A DNA stretch of 64,000 nt from Funiculus sociatus GB2-C1 (GTDB lineage: Bacteria; Cyanobacteriota; Cyanobacteriia; Cyanobacteriales; FACHB-T130): contig NZ_JAMPKJ010000005.1 in NCBI RefSeq assembly GCF_039962115.1, positions 1 through 64,000 of the forward strand, in the 5' to 3' direction. The notes beneath the pieces were generated by a model. It made no database searches and was not told where the DNA came from. It worked only from the letters and a program-made list of their open reading frames with translations. Both the position numbers and the translations under genes were made by a program. How positions within the stretch are numbered: position 1 is the stretch's first letter; every line of letters starts with the position of its first letter. Positions 17,361-25,869 of the stretch are shown piece by piece.

Positions 17361-20072
17361 CTATGCTTCCTCACTCAGTAGTTTTTCCTTCAGTTCCTGG
17401 CACTCTTTCGCTAACGGTATGCCTAAATCTGTAGCGATGGATAAGGCGCGATCGCAATACTCAAGAGCCAAAGCGCGATCGCCTAATTTTAGATGAAGTT
17501 CTGCCAAGTCGTTGAAAATTACAGCCTGACCCGAACGATAGCCAATTTCTAGAAAAATCTTTAAAGCCGTCTGCAACTTTTCCAGAGCTTCTGAATACTG
17601 CTCAATTTTGAATAGAGTATTCCCCAGATTTCCCAGTGCAGTTCCCTCACCGTGGCGGTTGCGAATTTCTCGTGCAATGGTCAAATGCTGCTGGATATAG
17701 TCGATGGATTCGGGATATTTCCCTAGACAGGAGCAAGCACTTCCCAAATTTCCCAGTGCAATTCCCTCACCCTTGCGATCGCCAATTTGCTGTGCAATTG
17801 TCAAACTCTGCTGGTAATAATCGATGGCTTGGAGATAATTCCCTAAAGAATAGTAAACACTTCCCAAATTTCCTAGTGCGCTTCCCTCACCCTTGCGATC
17901 ACCAATTTGCTGTGCAATTGTCAAACTCTGCTGGCAATAATCGATGGCTTGGGGATAATTTCCGAGAGTACGATAAACACCTCCCAAATTTCCCAGTGCG
18001 GTTCCTTCACTCTTGCAATCGCCAATTTCTCGTGCAATGGTCAAATGCTGCTGGAGATGGTCGATAGCTTGGGAATATTCTCCTAGAAAGTAGTAAGCAT
18101 TTCCCAGATTGCCCAATACAGTTCCTTCACCCTTACGCTCGCCAATTTCTCGTGCAATGGTCAAATGCTGCTGGAGATAGTCGATGACTTGGGGATAATT
18201 TCCTAGAGTTCGGTAAACAATGCCCAGATTTCCTAGTGCGGTTCCTTCACCCTTGCGATCGCCAATTTCTCGTGCAATGGTCAAATGCTGCTGGAGATAG
18301 TCGATGGCTTGGGAATAATTTCCTAGAAAATAGTAAGCATTTCCCAAACCGCCATAACAAATACTATTCCAATGATCGTTTAATTTACCCAACATTCTGT
18401 TGTATAGTTCAATCTGTTGGTGATAGTAACCCCAAATTCCTAATTGATTGTGTAATTGTTCATTAGTAGGAATATCAAGGCGAATAGAAAGGATTTGGCT
18501 GACTTCTTCCCAGTACCCCACCTCGGAGAAATGGTGAAATGCTTCTAGGTAGCCTTGCACTTGTTCTAGGTTAGAAGCATCTGGAGTTGGTTCATACGCC
18601 GTGCGCCACATCTCAGCAGCAATATAGTGATCGTCTTGCCACTCTAACCCTTGATTAGAGATTTTTCTAAGCAGTTCATAGGCTGTATTCCGAATCAAGT
18701 TATGCTGACGGAGCAAAAATTGACCAGTGTGAGTGACTGCCTCTCTAAAAACGAGATAGCGAGATTCTATAGTTCCCAGCGCAGTTGCTTTCTCTTGTTC
18801 TGTGCAACTCCCCAACATTGACAGCCAGAATCTTTCTGGCACTGGATGCCGATAAACGGAACTGCGAAGGAGGAGTGTATAGGCATAAGGTACATCTTGC
18901 TGCAACCGTTCTAAAGACTTCCTCACCCTATCTTTAACTCGCAGTTGCAACTCCTGATGACCAATCGCTGCTTCAATGGCTTCAAATTCTTGACGGTATT
19001 TGTTCCAGTACGCCACCACATTGCCATTAAACGGCTGAGTGAGGATTTCCCCAGCAATCACTTCGATAACCAGCGGATGTCCTTCATAAGCTTTCCCCAT
19101 CCGCTTGAGATAATCTGCTGCCTCTGATTCAGGCGAAATCTCCTTCCCATCCCTCTTGAACAACTTCTGAAACAACTCGAACTGTTCGTTTTCATCAAGT
19201 CCCGCCAACCGTTCCTCATGCCAAAATCTTCGAGACTGGCAACTTTTAAACTGCGTTGGTAAATCCTGTGAAGTCAAAATCAGCCGACTTTGGCATTCCC
19301 CACCCGCCAGCAAGCGATTAAACAATTCCCACCACCGCTCATCCTCAAACTCATTCCTGGCAGTATCCTCATCCCCTTTCCCCTTCAGCAGCAGTTCTAG
19401 GGAATCCATCTGCACCAAGTAACAGTGATTTCGCAGCTTTTGCAGCAAGCGATTTAGCAATTCATCTGCATTTTTGCGCTCATCTGCCGTTACCTCTTCT
19501 CCCAGTTGAGTCAGCAGCGCATCTGCGGCACTGATAAAATCTCGCATACCGCTATCATCAAAATTTACACATTTATACTGTTGCCAGTCTCCCCGCAGCT
19601 CGAAACTTGCCAAGCGTTCAGCTAAAGCAGTCTTACCTTGTCCCGTGATACCAGTAATAATTAATACTCGCAATTGTCCCCGCAGCTTTTCGCTTAGCTG
19701 GCAACTCAGTTCTCCTCGCTCTACCCAAGTCTCCTCGTCATAGGCACTACAAGCGATTGAAGGAGTTTGAGGCGGGTTGACGGTTTTTACTTCATTCCCA
19801 TTACCTCCGACGGTTTGAGCATCGCTACTGATTAACTCAGGCTTCTTATTAGCAAATAGAGCAATTAATGCAGGTAACTTGCGCTCCTCGTCTCCCTGAA
19901 TATCAAAATTCTTATAAAGCTGTCTTAAATGCTGTTGAACAGCAGCTTCGCTCCCATTACAAACCTCACAAGCGATTTTTATCTTGGTATCACCTGCCAA
20001 GACTTTCAGAAGTACCTGTTTGCGCTTAGAAGGTAGCTTATCTAAAGTTTCTTTTATTTGTCTTTGGTTCAT
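17361..20072 (-). CDS. STAND/NB-ARC-type ATPase with HTH and TPR domains
   Basis: A 903-residue multidomain protein. Residues 1-75 form a helical LuxR/sigma4-like HTH (LPSKRKQVLLKVLAGDTKIKIA, SEAAVQQHLRQLYKNF). An NB-ARC-like NTPase follows, with Walker A GITGQGKTALAERLA (about 135-150), Walker B-type CYLVQMDSLELLL, and the sensor-like LILTSQDLP (about 265). A winged-helix region leads into TPRs. Residues 584-903 are eight consecutive 40-residue units (G-Y-QAIDY-QQ-LTIA-IGDRKGEG-ALGNLG). Such proteins are nucleotide-switched sensors; relatives act in transcription control (MalT, AfsR) or in immunity. The target is unknown. Confidence 0.82.
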   Translation of the reverse strand: MNQRQIKETLDKLPSKRKQVLLKVLAGDTKIKIACEVCNGSEAAVQQHLRQLYKNFDIQGDEERKLPALIALFANKKPELISSDAQTVGGNGNEVKTVNPPQTPSIACSAYDEETWVERGELSCQLSEKLRGQLRVLIITGITGQGKTALAERLASFELRGDWQQYKCVNFDDSGMRDFISAADALLTQLGEEVTADERKNADELLNRLLQKLRNHCYLVQMDSLELLLKGKGDEDTARNEFEDERWWELFNRLLAGGECQSRLILTSQDLPTQFKSCQSRRFWHEERLAGLDENEQFELFQKLFKRDGKEISPESEAADYLKRMGKAYEGHPLVIEVIAGEILTQPFNGNVVAYWNKYRQEFEAIEAAIGHQELQLRVKDRVRKSLERLQQDVPYAYTLLLRSSVYRHPVPERFWLSMLGSCTEQEKATALGTIESRYLVFREAVTHTGQFLLRQHNLIRNTAYELLRKISNQGLEWQDDHYIAAEMWRTAYEPTPDASNLEQVQGYLEAFHHFSEVGYWEEVSQILSIRLDIPTNEQLHNQLGIWGYYHQQIELYNRMLGKLNDHWNSICYGGLGNAYYFLGNYSQAIDYLQQHLTIAREIGDRKGEGTALGNLGIVYRTLGNYPQVIDYLQQHLTIAREIGERKGEGTVLGNLGNAYYFLGEYSQAIDHLQQHLTIAREIGDCKSEGTALGNLGGVYRTLGNYPQAIDYCQQSLTIAQQIGDRKGEGSALGNLGSVYYSLGNYLQAIDYYQQSLTIAQQIGDRKGEGIALGNLGSACSCLGKYPESIDYIQQHLTIAREIRNRHGEGTALGNLGNTLFKIEQYSEALEKLQTALKIFLEIGYRSGQAVIFNDLAELHLKLGDRALALEYCDRALSIATDLGIPLAKECQELKEKLLSEEA
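17364..18323. repeat. 120-base tandem repeat encoding TPR units
   Basis: Eight 120-base units encode the TPR array of the STAND ATPase. The first six share long nearly identical stretches, such as CCAATTTCTCGTGCAATGG and GTCAAATGCTGCTGGAGATA; the last two are more diverged. The period is exactly 40 codons, so unit gain or loss keeps the frame. Confidence 0.9.
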
Positions 20073-20148
20073 ATAAAGGAATTCTCATAAAACTGAGATT
20101 CTTCTCACTACCAATATATGAGAGCCTCTTGCCCAAAACTGTAAAAAG

Positions 20149-20358
20149 ATGAGTTACAGCGCAATCGTTAAACGAAGACAGCCCATGAAAGACTTCAACT
20201 GCTTCATAAAAGCCCTGGAAATCGCCCAGATTGTAGTGGCTCTTTTCGCCTTTTCCCAGCCTTTGGGAATTGCCGCTGGTGCAGCCATTCTCGGCTACCT
20301 TTACCTAATGCCCAACAACAACGAAAATGATGAGGATGAAAATCAAGAAGAGAAATAA
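20149..20358 (+). CDS. small membrane protein with acidic tail
   Basis: A 69-residue frame (57 residues if the second ATG at 20185 is used). It has a hydrophobic segment (IAQIVVALFAFSQPLGIAAGAAILGYLYLM) that could form one or two helices, followed by an Asn/Asp/Glu-rich tail (NNNENDEDENQEEK). It is divergent from the STAND ATPase with a 76-base gap, so they may share a regulatory region. Family not recognised. A hydrophobic-to-charged layout of this kind argues that it is a real gene. Confidence 0.55.
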   Translation: MSYSAIVKRRQPMKDFNCFIKALEIAQIVVALFAFSQPLGIAAGAAILGYLYLMPNNNENDEDENQEEK

Positions 20359-20528
20359 CGGAAGCTGAAGCAAAGAAGCGATCGCGCCTTTGAGTCCGCT
20401 CTTGTAGGACTTCGTTTGTGTAGCTGCGATCGCTCCACCCTAACCGGAAATCTTAACCTCACCCCCAGAACAAATTACCCATCGAATTTGATACCCTAAC
20501 TTAAATAGTCTTGGGAACGGGAAGAAGC

Positions 20529-21692
20529 GTGGATATTGAAATTGGGCGGGGTAAAACAGCTCGTCGAGCTTATGGAATCGATGAAATTGCGCTAGTACCA
20601 GGGAATAGAACCCTAGACCCCAGTTTGGCAGATACGACTTGGCGCATCGGGGGTATTGAGCGAGAAATCCCAATTATCGCTAGTGCGATGGATGGGGTAG
20701 TAGATGTCCGCATGGCAGTTCTGCTGTCTCAACTGGGGGCTTTGGGTGTCCTCAACTTAGAGGGAATCCAAACCCGATATGAAAACCCAGAGCCGATATT
20801 AGAGCGCATTAGCTCAGTCGGAAAAGAAGAGTTTGTTGCGCTGATGCAAGAACTTTATGCCGAACCGATTAAACCAGAATTAATCGAGCGACGCATAGAA
20901 GAAATAAAAAGTCAAGGTGGGATTGCCGCAGTAAGTTCTACCCCAGCAGGGGCAACTAAGTACGGCGAGGTTGTGGCGAAAGCTGGTGCAGATTTGTTCT
21001 TCGTGCAAGCCACTGTGGTTTCTACCGCTTACCTGTCGCCAGAGTCGATAACCCCCTTGGATTTGGCGCAATTCTGTTTAGAAATGCCCATGCCAGTGAT
21101 TTTGGGCAATTGCGTTACCTACGAAGTGGCTCTCTCCTTAATGAAGGCTGGGGCTGCTGGCGTGTTGGTGGGAATTGGCCCCGGCGCGGCTTGTACCTCT
21201 CGCGGCGTTTTGGGCGTGGGTGTGCCACAGGCAACAGCAGTTGCGGACTGTGCCGCTGCCCGCGATGACTATTTCAACGAAACTGGCAATTATGTCCCCG
21301 TCATCGCCGATGGCGGTTTAATCACTGGCGGCGACATCTGCAAGTGTATTGCTTGCGGTGCTGACGGGGTGATGATTGGTTCTCCGTTTGCCAGAGCAAA
21401 AGAAGCACCCGGAAGGGGGTATCATTGGGGGATGGCAACGCCAAGCCCTATTCTGCCTCGTGGTACTCGCATTCGCGTAAGCACTACAGGCACTTGCGAA
21501 CAGATCCTTCGCGGCCCGGCTGCACTGGATGATGGCACTCATAACCTGCTGGGAGCTTTGAAAACCAGTATGGGGACGTTGGGAGCCAAAGACCTCAAAC
21601 AAATGCAGCAAGTGGAGGTAGCGATCGCGCCCTCCTTGCTAACTGAAGGCAAACTTTATCAGAAAGCACAGCAATTGGGCATGGGTAAATAA
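20529..21692 (+). CDS. guaB3: GuaB3-type IMP dehydrogenase-related protein
   Basis: A 387-residue TIM-barrel protein of the IMPDH/GMPR family lacking the CBS pair, typical of the GuaB3 group in cyanobacteria and actinobacteria. It begins (V/M)[23 protein letters not shown]. The catalytic Cys loop is [15 protein letters not shown], and the phosphate-binding parts are [11 protein letters not shown] and [17 protein letters not shown] converts IMP to XMP in GTP synthesis; GuaB3 proteins are reported to have IMPDH-type activity. I chose the GTG at 20529, preceded by GGGAAGAA; a TTG at 20511 is in frame but adds residues not seen in relatives. Yfr1 and trxA follow. Confidence 0.85.
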   Translation: MDIEIGRGKTARRAYGIDEIALVPGNRTLDPSLADTTWRIGGIEREIPIIASAMDGVVDVRMAVLLSQLGALGVLNLEGIQTRYENPEPILERISSVGKEEFVALMQELYAEPIKPELIERRIEEIKSQGGIAAVSSTPAGATKYGEVVAKAGADLFFVQATVVSTAYLSPESITPLDLAQFCLEMPMPVILGNCVTYEVALSLMKAGAAGVLVGIGPGAACTSRGVLGVGVPQATAVADCAAARDDYFNETGNYVPVIADGGLITGGDICKCIACGADGVMIGSPFARAKEAPGRGYHWGMATPSPILPRGTRIRVSTTGTCEQILRGPAALDDGTHNLLGALKTSMGTLGAKDLKQMQQVEVAIAPSLLTEGKLYQKAQQLGMGK

Positions 21693-21768
21693 ACTTAAAG
21701 CCTAGTTTTTGGGCAAGAAAATTTTCCGGACTCAACACCAGAGTACGGGAAAAACTAAAGCCGTCGTC

Positions 21769-21774
21769 TAGAAT
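21769..21774 (+). promoter_or_regulatory. probable -10 box of Yfr1
   Basis: TAGAAT lies about 7 bases before the predicted 5' end of the Yfr1 RNA (around 21781). No clear -35 element is visible. Confidence 0.5.
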
Positions 21775-21780
21775 AGAGAA

Positions 21781-21850
21781 AGCGGAGACGCATGTTTCCG
21801 TTCACTCCTCACACCACACTCCGCCCGGACTACTGTTCGGGCGGTTCCTT
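21781..21850 (+). ncRNA. yfr1: Yfr1 small RNA
   Basis: The segment has the layout of the cyanobacterial Yfr1 RNA. A 5' stem-loop (CGGAGACGCATGTTTCCG, 21783-21800) is followed by an unpaired region with the ultraconserved ACTCCTCACAC (21804-21814). A 3' terminator hairpin (CCGCCCG 21821-21827 with CGGGCGG 21838-21844) is then followed by TTCCTT. Its place between guaB3 and trxA is also the one known in other cyanobacteria. Yfr1 pairs with target mRNAs, such as porin-like outer membrane protein mRNAs in Prochlorococcus, through the CU-rich motif. Confidence 0.92.
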
Positions 21851-21968
21851 ATTTAGGGCAGGAATAATTTATGTCTAAATGTATACGGTTTGAGGGAGAG
21901 AATGTCGGTTTTCACTATGATAGAATTGCCTATGAAATAAGAAAAATTTAAGCCAAGGATTTCTAGGG

Positions 21969-22292
21969 ATGTCAGCAGCCGCACAAGTTACAGACGCCTC
22001 GTTTAAGCAAGAAGTACTTGACAGTGAAGTTCCCGTTTTAGTAGATTTTTGGGCCCCCTGGTGCGGCCCCTGCCGGATGGTGGCTCCTGTCGTCGATGAA
22101 ATTGCTCAGCAATACGACGGTCAAATAAAAGTAGTGAAACTCAACACCGATGAGAATCCTAACGTCGCCAGCCAGTATGGAATTCGCAGCATTCCTACTT
22201 TAATGATTTTTAAAGGCGGTCAACGGGTTGATATGGTAGTGGGTGCGGTTCCTAAAACCACTCTCGCTAATACTTTGGAAAAGTATCTATAA
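21969..22292 (+). CDS. trxA: thioredoxin
   Basis: A 107-residue classical m-type-like thioredoxin with active site WCGPC (Cys32, Cys35), the [11 protein letters not shown] context, the buried Asp (VDFWAP) and the cis-Pro in [12 protein letters not shown]. It reduces protein disulfides in the cytosol and in cyanobacteria links photosynthetic electron flow to enzyme activity. The ATG at 21969 has TAGGG just before it. Yfr1 ends about 120 bases upstream and a hairpin terminator lies downstream. Confidence 0.96.
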   Translation: MSAAAQVTDASFKQEVLDSEVPVLVDFWAPWCGPCRMVAPVVDEIAQQYDGQIKVVKLNTDENPNVASQYGIRSIPTLMIFKGGQRVDMVVGAVPKTTLANTLEKYL

Positions 22293-22366
22293 CCGCTCTC
22301 TAGGGGCAAAATACTGATAAGCCGCGAATATAGTTGTCTGTATTTTCGGAAATTATGCCCTTATGA

Positions 22367-22411
22367 CATCAGCTGCTTCATCCTGCCTGGATGTCTTGGC
22401 TGATGGTTTTT
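22367..22411 (+). terminator. hairpin downstream of trxA
   Basis: CATCAGC (22367-22373) pairs with GCTGATG (22399-22405), enclosing an inner CATCC/GGATG pair, and is followed by GTTTTTC. It lies 75 bases after the trxA stop. Confidence 0.6.
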
Positions 22412-22573
22412 CATAACTAAAGATATGCAAAAGCTAAAAAACCCGTTTTTTTTGGAAAAGATGGGGCTTTATTTTTTAGGTTCTCCGATTGTGTATAGTT
22501 CACAAACGGAGAATTCCTAGTATTAACTCCTATAGAAGGATACCCATATCTGCTCTGGGGACGCGAATCTAGC

Positions 22574-22579
22574 TACAAT
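22574..22579 (+). promoter_or_regulatory. possible -10 box for the LOG gene
   Basis: TACAAT lies 4 bases before an upstream ATG (22583) and 28 bases before the ATG at 22607. If it is used, transcription would start around 22586, which favours the second ATG. Confidence 0.35.
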
Positions 22580-22606
22580 AGAATGCCGCCCTTGAAGCAA
22601 GAATTT

Positions 22607-23674
22607 ATGACCATAACTCCTCCTTCCGATGCGCTTGAGTCGCTTCAGGCAGACGTAGCTGAACTAATTAACAATCTGCCGAACCTGAAACATGGAAAAT
22701 GGATACAACGCGCCCTGACATTACTGGTGCGATTGGCTGGGGAGGAGATCGATCGCCTAGACTGGAAAATATTGAGCGCTTCTATGCAGGATATGGAGCG
22801 AGCATTTCAAGTATTTTATCCTTATCGACACGTCCGCAAGGTGACGATTTTTGGTTCGGCTCGGATTTCGTCGGATAGTCCAGAATACCGCATGGCTGCT
22901 GATTTTGCTCGTTCCGTGACTGGGTCGGGTTACATGGTGATGACCGGTGCTGGTGGGGGCATCATGCAGGCGGGAAATGAAGGCGCTGGTGCTGAAAATT
23001 CATTTGGGTTGAATATTCAGCTGCCTTTTGAGCAGGGAGCAAATCCGTTTATTGAGGGCGACCCTAAGCTAATTCCTTTTAAGTATTTTTTCACGCGAAA
23101 GCTGTTTTTTCTGAGAGAAAGCGATGCGATCGCACTCTTTCCCGGTGGCTTTGGTACCCAAGATGAAGCTCTGGAATGTTTAACGCTTTGCCAAACCGGA
23201 AGGTCTGGCCCCATTCCTGTAGTTTTAGTTGACCGTCCCGGTGGCAACTACTGGAAAGCTTGGGATGCTTATGTTCGCGAACATTTGGTTAAAACAGGTT
23301 TGGTGAGTCCAAACGATCCTAGTCTCTACACGATTACAGATAATTTAGATGTGGCGTGCGAGGCGATTAATAGCTTTTATCGGGTTTATCACTCCAGCCG
23401 CTATGTAGAAGAGAAATTTGTCATCCGCCTCAAGACTGACTTATCAGATGCAGATGTTGAACATCTGAATGCAGACTTCAGCGACATCTTAGTGAAGGGA
23501 CAAATTGAAAAAAGTCAGGTATTACCCCAAGAGACAGGGGATGGAACTGAAAAACTGCCTCGCCTGGTTTTGTACTTTAATCAGCGGGATTTTGGTCGCT
23601 TGTATCAGATGATTGCCGTAATTAACCGTCTGGGAACTCCTTCACCAGTAGCAGCGCATCCAGAACGCAAGTAA
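22607..23674 (+). CDS. LOG family protein (TIGR00730-like)
   Basis: A 355-residue protein with the lysine decarboxylase-like Rossmann fold of the LOG family. It has VTIFGSARISSDSPEY, TGAGGGIMQAGNEGA and the signature PGGFGTQDEALE. Plant and bacterial LOG proteins release cytokinin bases or cleave nucleotide N-glycosidic bonds (as in YgdH/PpnN). The first 75 residues and the last 90 extend beyond the core, as in the larger cyanobacterial members. The start at 22607 is preferred over 22583 because of the -10-like TACAAT. A stem-loop follows the stop. Confidence 0.85.
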   Translation: MTITPPSDALESLQADVAELINNLPNLKHGKWIQRALTLLVRLAGEEIDRLDWKILSASMQDMERAFQVFYPYRHVRKVTIFGSARISSDSPEYRMAADFARSVTGSGYMVMTGAGGGIMQAGNEGAGAENSFGLNIQLPFEQGANPFIEGDPKLIPFKYFFTRKLFFLRESDAIALFPGGFGTQDEALECLTLCQTGRSGPIPVVLVDRPGGNYWKAWDAYVREHLVKTGLVSPNDPSLYTITDNLDVACEAINSFYRVYHSSRYVEEKFVIRLKTDLSDADVEHLNADFSDILVKGQIEKSQVLPQETGDGTEKLPRLVLYFNQRDFGRLYQMIAVINRLGTPSPVAAHPERK

Positions 23675-23711
23675 AAATTTGTTAGCACAATTCACGCAAT
23701 GCTCTGCGGGC

Positions 23712-23740
23712 AGCATTGGTAAAATTACCAATGCTTTATT
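23712..23740 (+). terminator. terminator after the LOG gene
   Basis: AGCATTGGTAA (23712-23722) pairs with TTACCAATGCT (23725-23735) and is followed by TTATT, 37 bases after the stop. Confidence 0.65.
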
Positions 23741-24142
23741 GCTAATTTAGTGGTATTATATCTATCCTAAAATTTAATTTATCGGAAAGTTGTCGTTAGC
23801 CAGCTTTCCGATACTTCATATTTGCCGTGAATCTTCACACGAACTTTAAAAAAGGAATTAGTATTGTTACTTGATCTTTAAGCCAACTTGATAAATTCTT
23901 TAAAAAAGTGGTCTAAGATAAGTAGTTACACGGAGAAATTAAGAATTTCTTGTCTGTCTAAAGGCTGATTCTGGTAAAAATACATATAAAAAAATTAGTA
24001 AATTCATCAGTCTAAGGGACGAGAAAGGGAAATAACGGATTGACAAAATGTGAGATATAAGTTGCGGTTGTAAGCAAAAAATGCGATCGCTCTATTAGCG
24101 AAATATAAAGTGACTCGATAACAACCCAGGAGATGCTCTCTA
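23741..24142. other. intergenic upstream of the GT2 gene
   Basis: About 400 AT-rich bases with no gene seen. One inverted repeat, ATCGGAAAG (23781-23789) with CTTTCCGAT (23804-23812), is present without a T-run. The 3' end carries CAGGAGATG, giving the ribosome site of the glycosyltransferase gene. Confidence 0.5.
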
Positions 24143-25102
24143 ATGATGAAATTCAGCATAGTTATCACTACCTACAACCGTTTACCGTTCCTGCGGCGGG
24201 CAATTGAATCGGCACTAGCCCAAACCTTGCCTTGTGAAGTTGTGGTAGCGGATGACTGTTCATCGGATGGTACCCAAGAATACGTTCAGAGTCTGGGCGA
24301 TCGCGTTGTTTATCACCGCAACCCAGTTAACAGCGGTCACTCGGTCACAGTAAATACTGGGGTTGAGGTGGCAAAAGGAGATTGGGTCAAACTATTGGAT
24401 GACGATGACTATCTGGCACCCAACTGCATTGAGGAAATGACCAGAGCGATCGCGCAACGTCCAGGCGCAGTTATTTGCTCTTGCCAAGCCATTCAAGTAG
24501 ATGTCAATGGCGAAGAAGTCACCCGCACAAAACCGAGTGGCCCAGGCAACGTGTTTTACGTGCCACAAGAGGACATCCACTACGGAATGCTCATGGAAGT
24601 AGTTCCTTTTGGTACACCAGTCCAAGTTGCTTTCAAAAAAGAAGCCTTTCGCCAGTCAGGAGGTTGGGATTCAACCTTAGATGGAAACTGCGACGACATC
24701 GACTCCTGGGTAAAAATTGCTCAGTACGGTGATGCTGCCTTTGTCAATCAGTATCTCACCTTCCGGACATTATGGCCCGGTGGATGCAATCAGAAGTTTT
24801 CTCTGCAAAAACGGTTAGAAACAAATATTTTAATCAAAGAAAGAATCTACCCGTTAGTCAATGAAAAATATCGCTCATCCATACCGAAACTTAAAGAAAT
24901 TCAAGCGTTTCTTAAGCTACATTGGAGCCTGGTAAGTTTAAAGCAGGGCAAAGTCGGAGCAGCTTTGAAAATGGGATATCCAGCTTTACTTTCACCTATA
25001 GCCTGGACTTCTTTAGCAAGAGTTGTTTATTCCAAAAAAATCAAACGTCAGTCTCAATATGTGCGGCAAGAAGTTATGCCATACATCGCAGCTTCTACAT
25101 AA
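24143..25102 (+). CDS. glycosyltransferase family 2
   Basis: A 319-residue GT2 with a GT-A fold. The N-terminal FSIVITTYNRLPFLRRAIESAL is the nucleotide-sugar binding start, VVADDCSSDGTQEY gives the first Asp, and WVKLLDDDDYLAP is the DxD-type metal site (about residue 90). The acceptor region has WDSTLDGNCDDIDSWVKIA. There is no membrane segment, so it is a cytoplasmic or peripheral enzyme that adds a sugar to an extracellular glycan, lipid or protein. The neighbouring membrane protein may be related, but no polysaccharide cluster is present. GGAG lies before the ATGATG start. Confidence 0.85.
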   Translation: MMKFSIVITTYNRLPFLRRAIESALAQTLPCEVVVADDCSSDGTQEYVQSLGDRVVYHRNPVNSGHSVTVNTGVEVAKGDWVKLLDDDDYLAPNCIEEMTRAIAQRPGAVICSCQAIQVDVNGEEVTRTKPSGPGNVFYVPQEDIHYGMLMEVVPFGTPVQVAFKKEAFRQSGGWDSTLDGNCDDIDSWVKIAQYGDAAFVNQYLTFRTLWPGGCNQKFSLQKRLETNILIKERIYPLVNEKYRSSIPKLKEIQAFLKLHWSLVSLKQGKVGAALKMGYPALLSPIAWTSLARVVYSKKIKRQSQYVRQEVMPYIAAST

Positions 25103-25161
25103 GTTGTAGACGTTGCATAAGCTGTAGGCTATCTTAAATAGGTAAATTGATTAAAATAGAG

Positions 25162-25842
25162 ATGCAAATTATCCTATTTAAGAAACTTTGGCAAGAAAGT
25201 AAGAAGCAAATAGCGGCAGATCGTTTTATTATCATATTTAATGGTTTGACTGTATTATTGTTTTTTGCTTTGTCAATTTACGCCAAAATATGGGGAAAAG
25301 GTCAAGCAATCGAATTTATATTTGCAGATCCCTTTTCTATAAGACGACCATACTACGGCTTCTTAACCAGTGTTTCTGAAATTATATGGTGTATAGGAGC
25401 TACAACCTGTTTATTCAGTTTTAGCTTGCTAAAAAGTATTCATCCCAAGCGCAAAGGAAATTTATTTATCCTGTGTTCTGCGATTGGGCTTTTTGCTTTA
25501 CTAGCCGACGATCTGTTTCGGATTACCTTAATTTTGAATGGAACCGCTGGTGTACCTAAAATAGTGATGTACTTAGTTTATGGTGTCGGCGCGATCGCTT
25601 ATGGCTTTCTCTTCCGGCACCAACTCGTATCGACACCCTATATTCTGTTGCTAGTTGGTGGTTTGCTGTTCGCTATTTCTTGCATAGTAGATGTCCTACC
25701 CATCCAAGGACAGGGAACTCCGGCCATGCTAGAAGACGGAACTAAATTATTAGGAATAATTAATATTACTTTTTATTTTTGGCACGTATGTTGCGATGAA
25801 ATCTTGCATGGGAAGTATGGCATACGTGTTTTTAAAGGATAG
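25162..25842 (+). CDS. hypothetical multi-pass membrane protein
   Basis: A 226-residue protein with about six predicted membrane helices: IIIFNGLTVLLFFALSIYA, GFLTSVSEIIWCIGATTCLFSF, LFILCSAIGLFALLADDLF, IVMYLVYGVGAIAYGFLF, YILLLVGGLLFAISCIVDV and LLGIINITFYFWHVC. Acidic residues within or next to helices (ADDLFR, CCDEILHG) resemble those of polytopic enzymes or sensors. Family not recognised. I chose the ATG at 25162; a TTG at 25147 would add five residues. It follows the GT2 gene by 59 bases and may be co-transcribed. Confidence 0.6.
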   Translation: MQIILFKKLWQESKKQIAADRFIIIFNGLTVLLFFALSIYAKIWGKGQAIEFIFADPFSIRRPYYGFLTSVSEIIWCIGATTCLFSFSLLKSIHPKRKGNLFILCSAIGLFALLADDLFRITLILNGTAGVPKIVMYLVYGVGAIAYGFLFRHQLVSTPYILLLVGGLLFAISCIVDVLPIQGQGTPAMLEDGTKLLGIINITFYFWHVCCDEILHGKYGIRVFKG

Positions 25843-25869
25843 AACCAGGCGAGAATTAGGAGTTTTACA

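Noticed and set aside
17636-18466. plus-strand frames over the TPR repeats
   Set aside because: They come from the repeated TPR codons read on the other strand.
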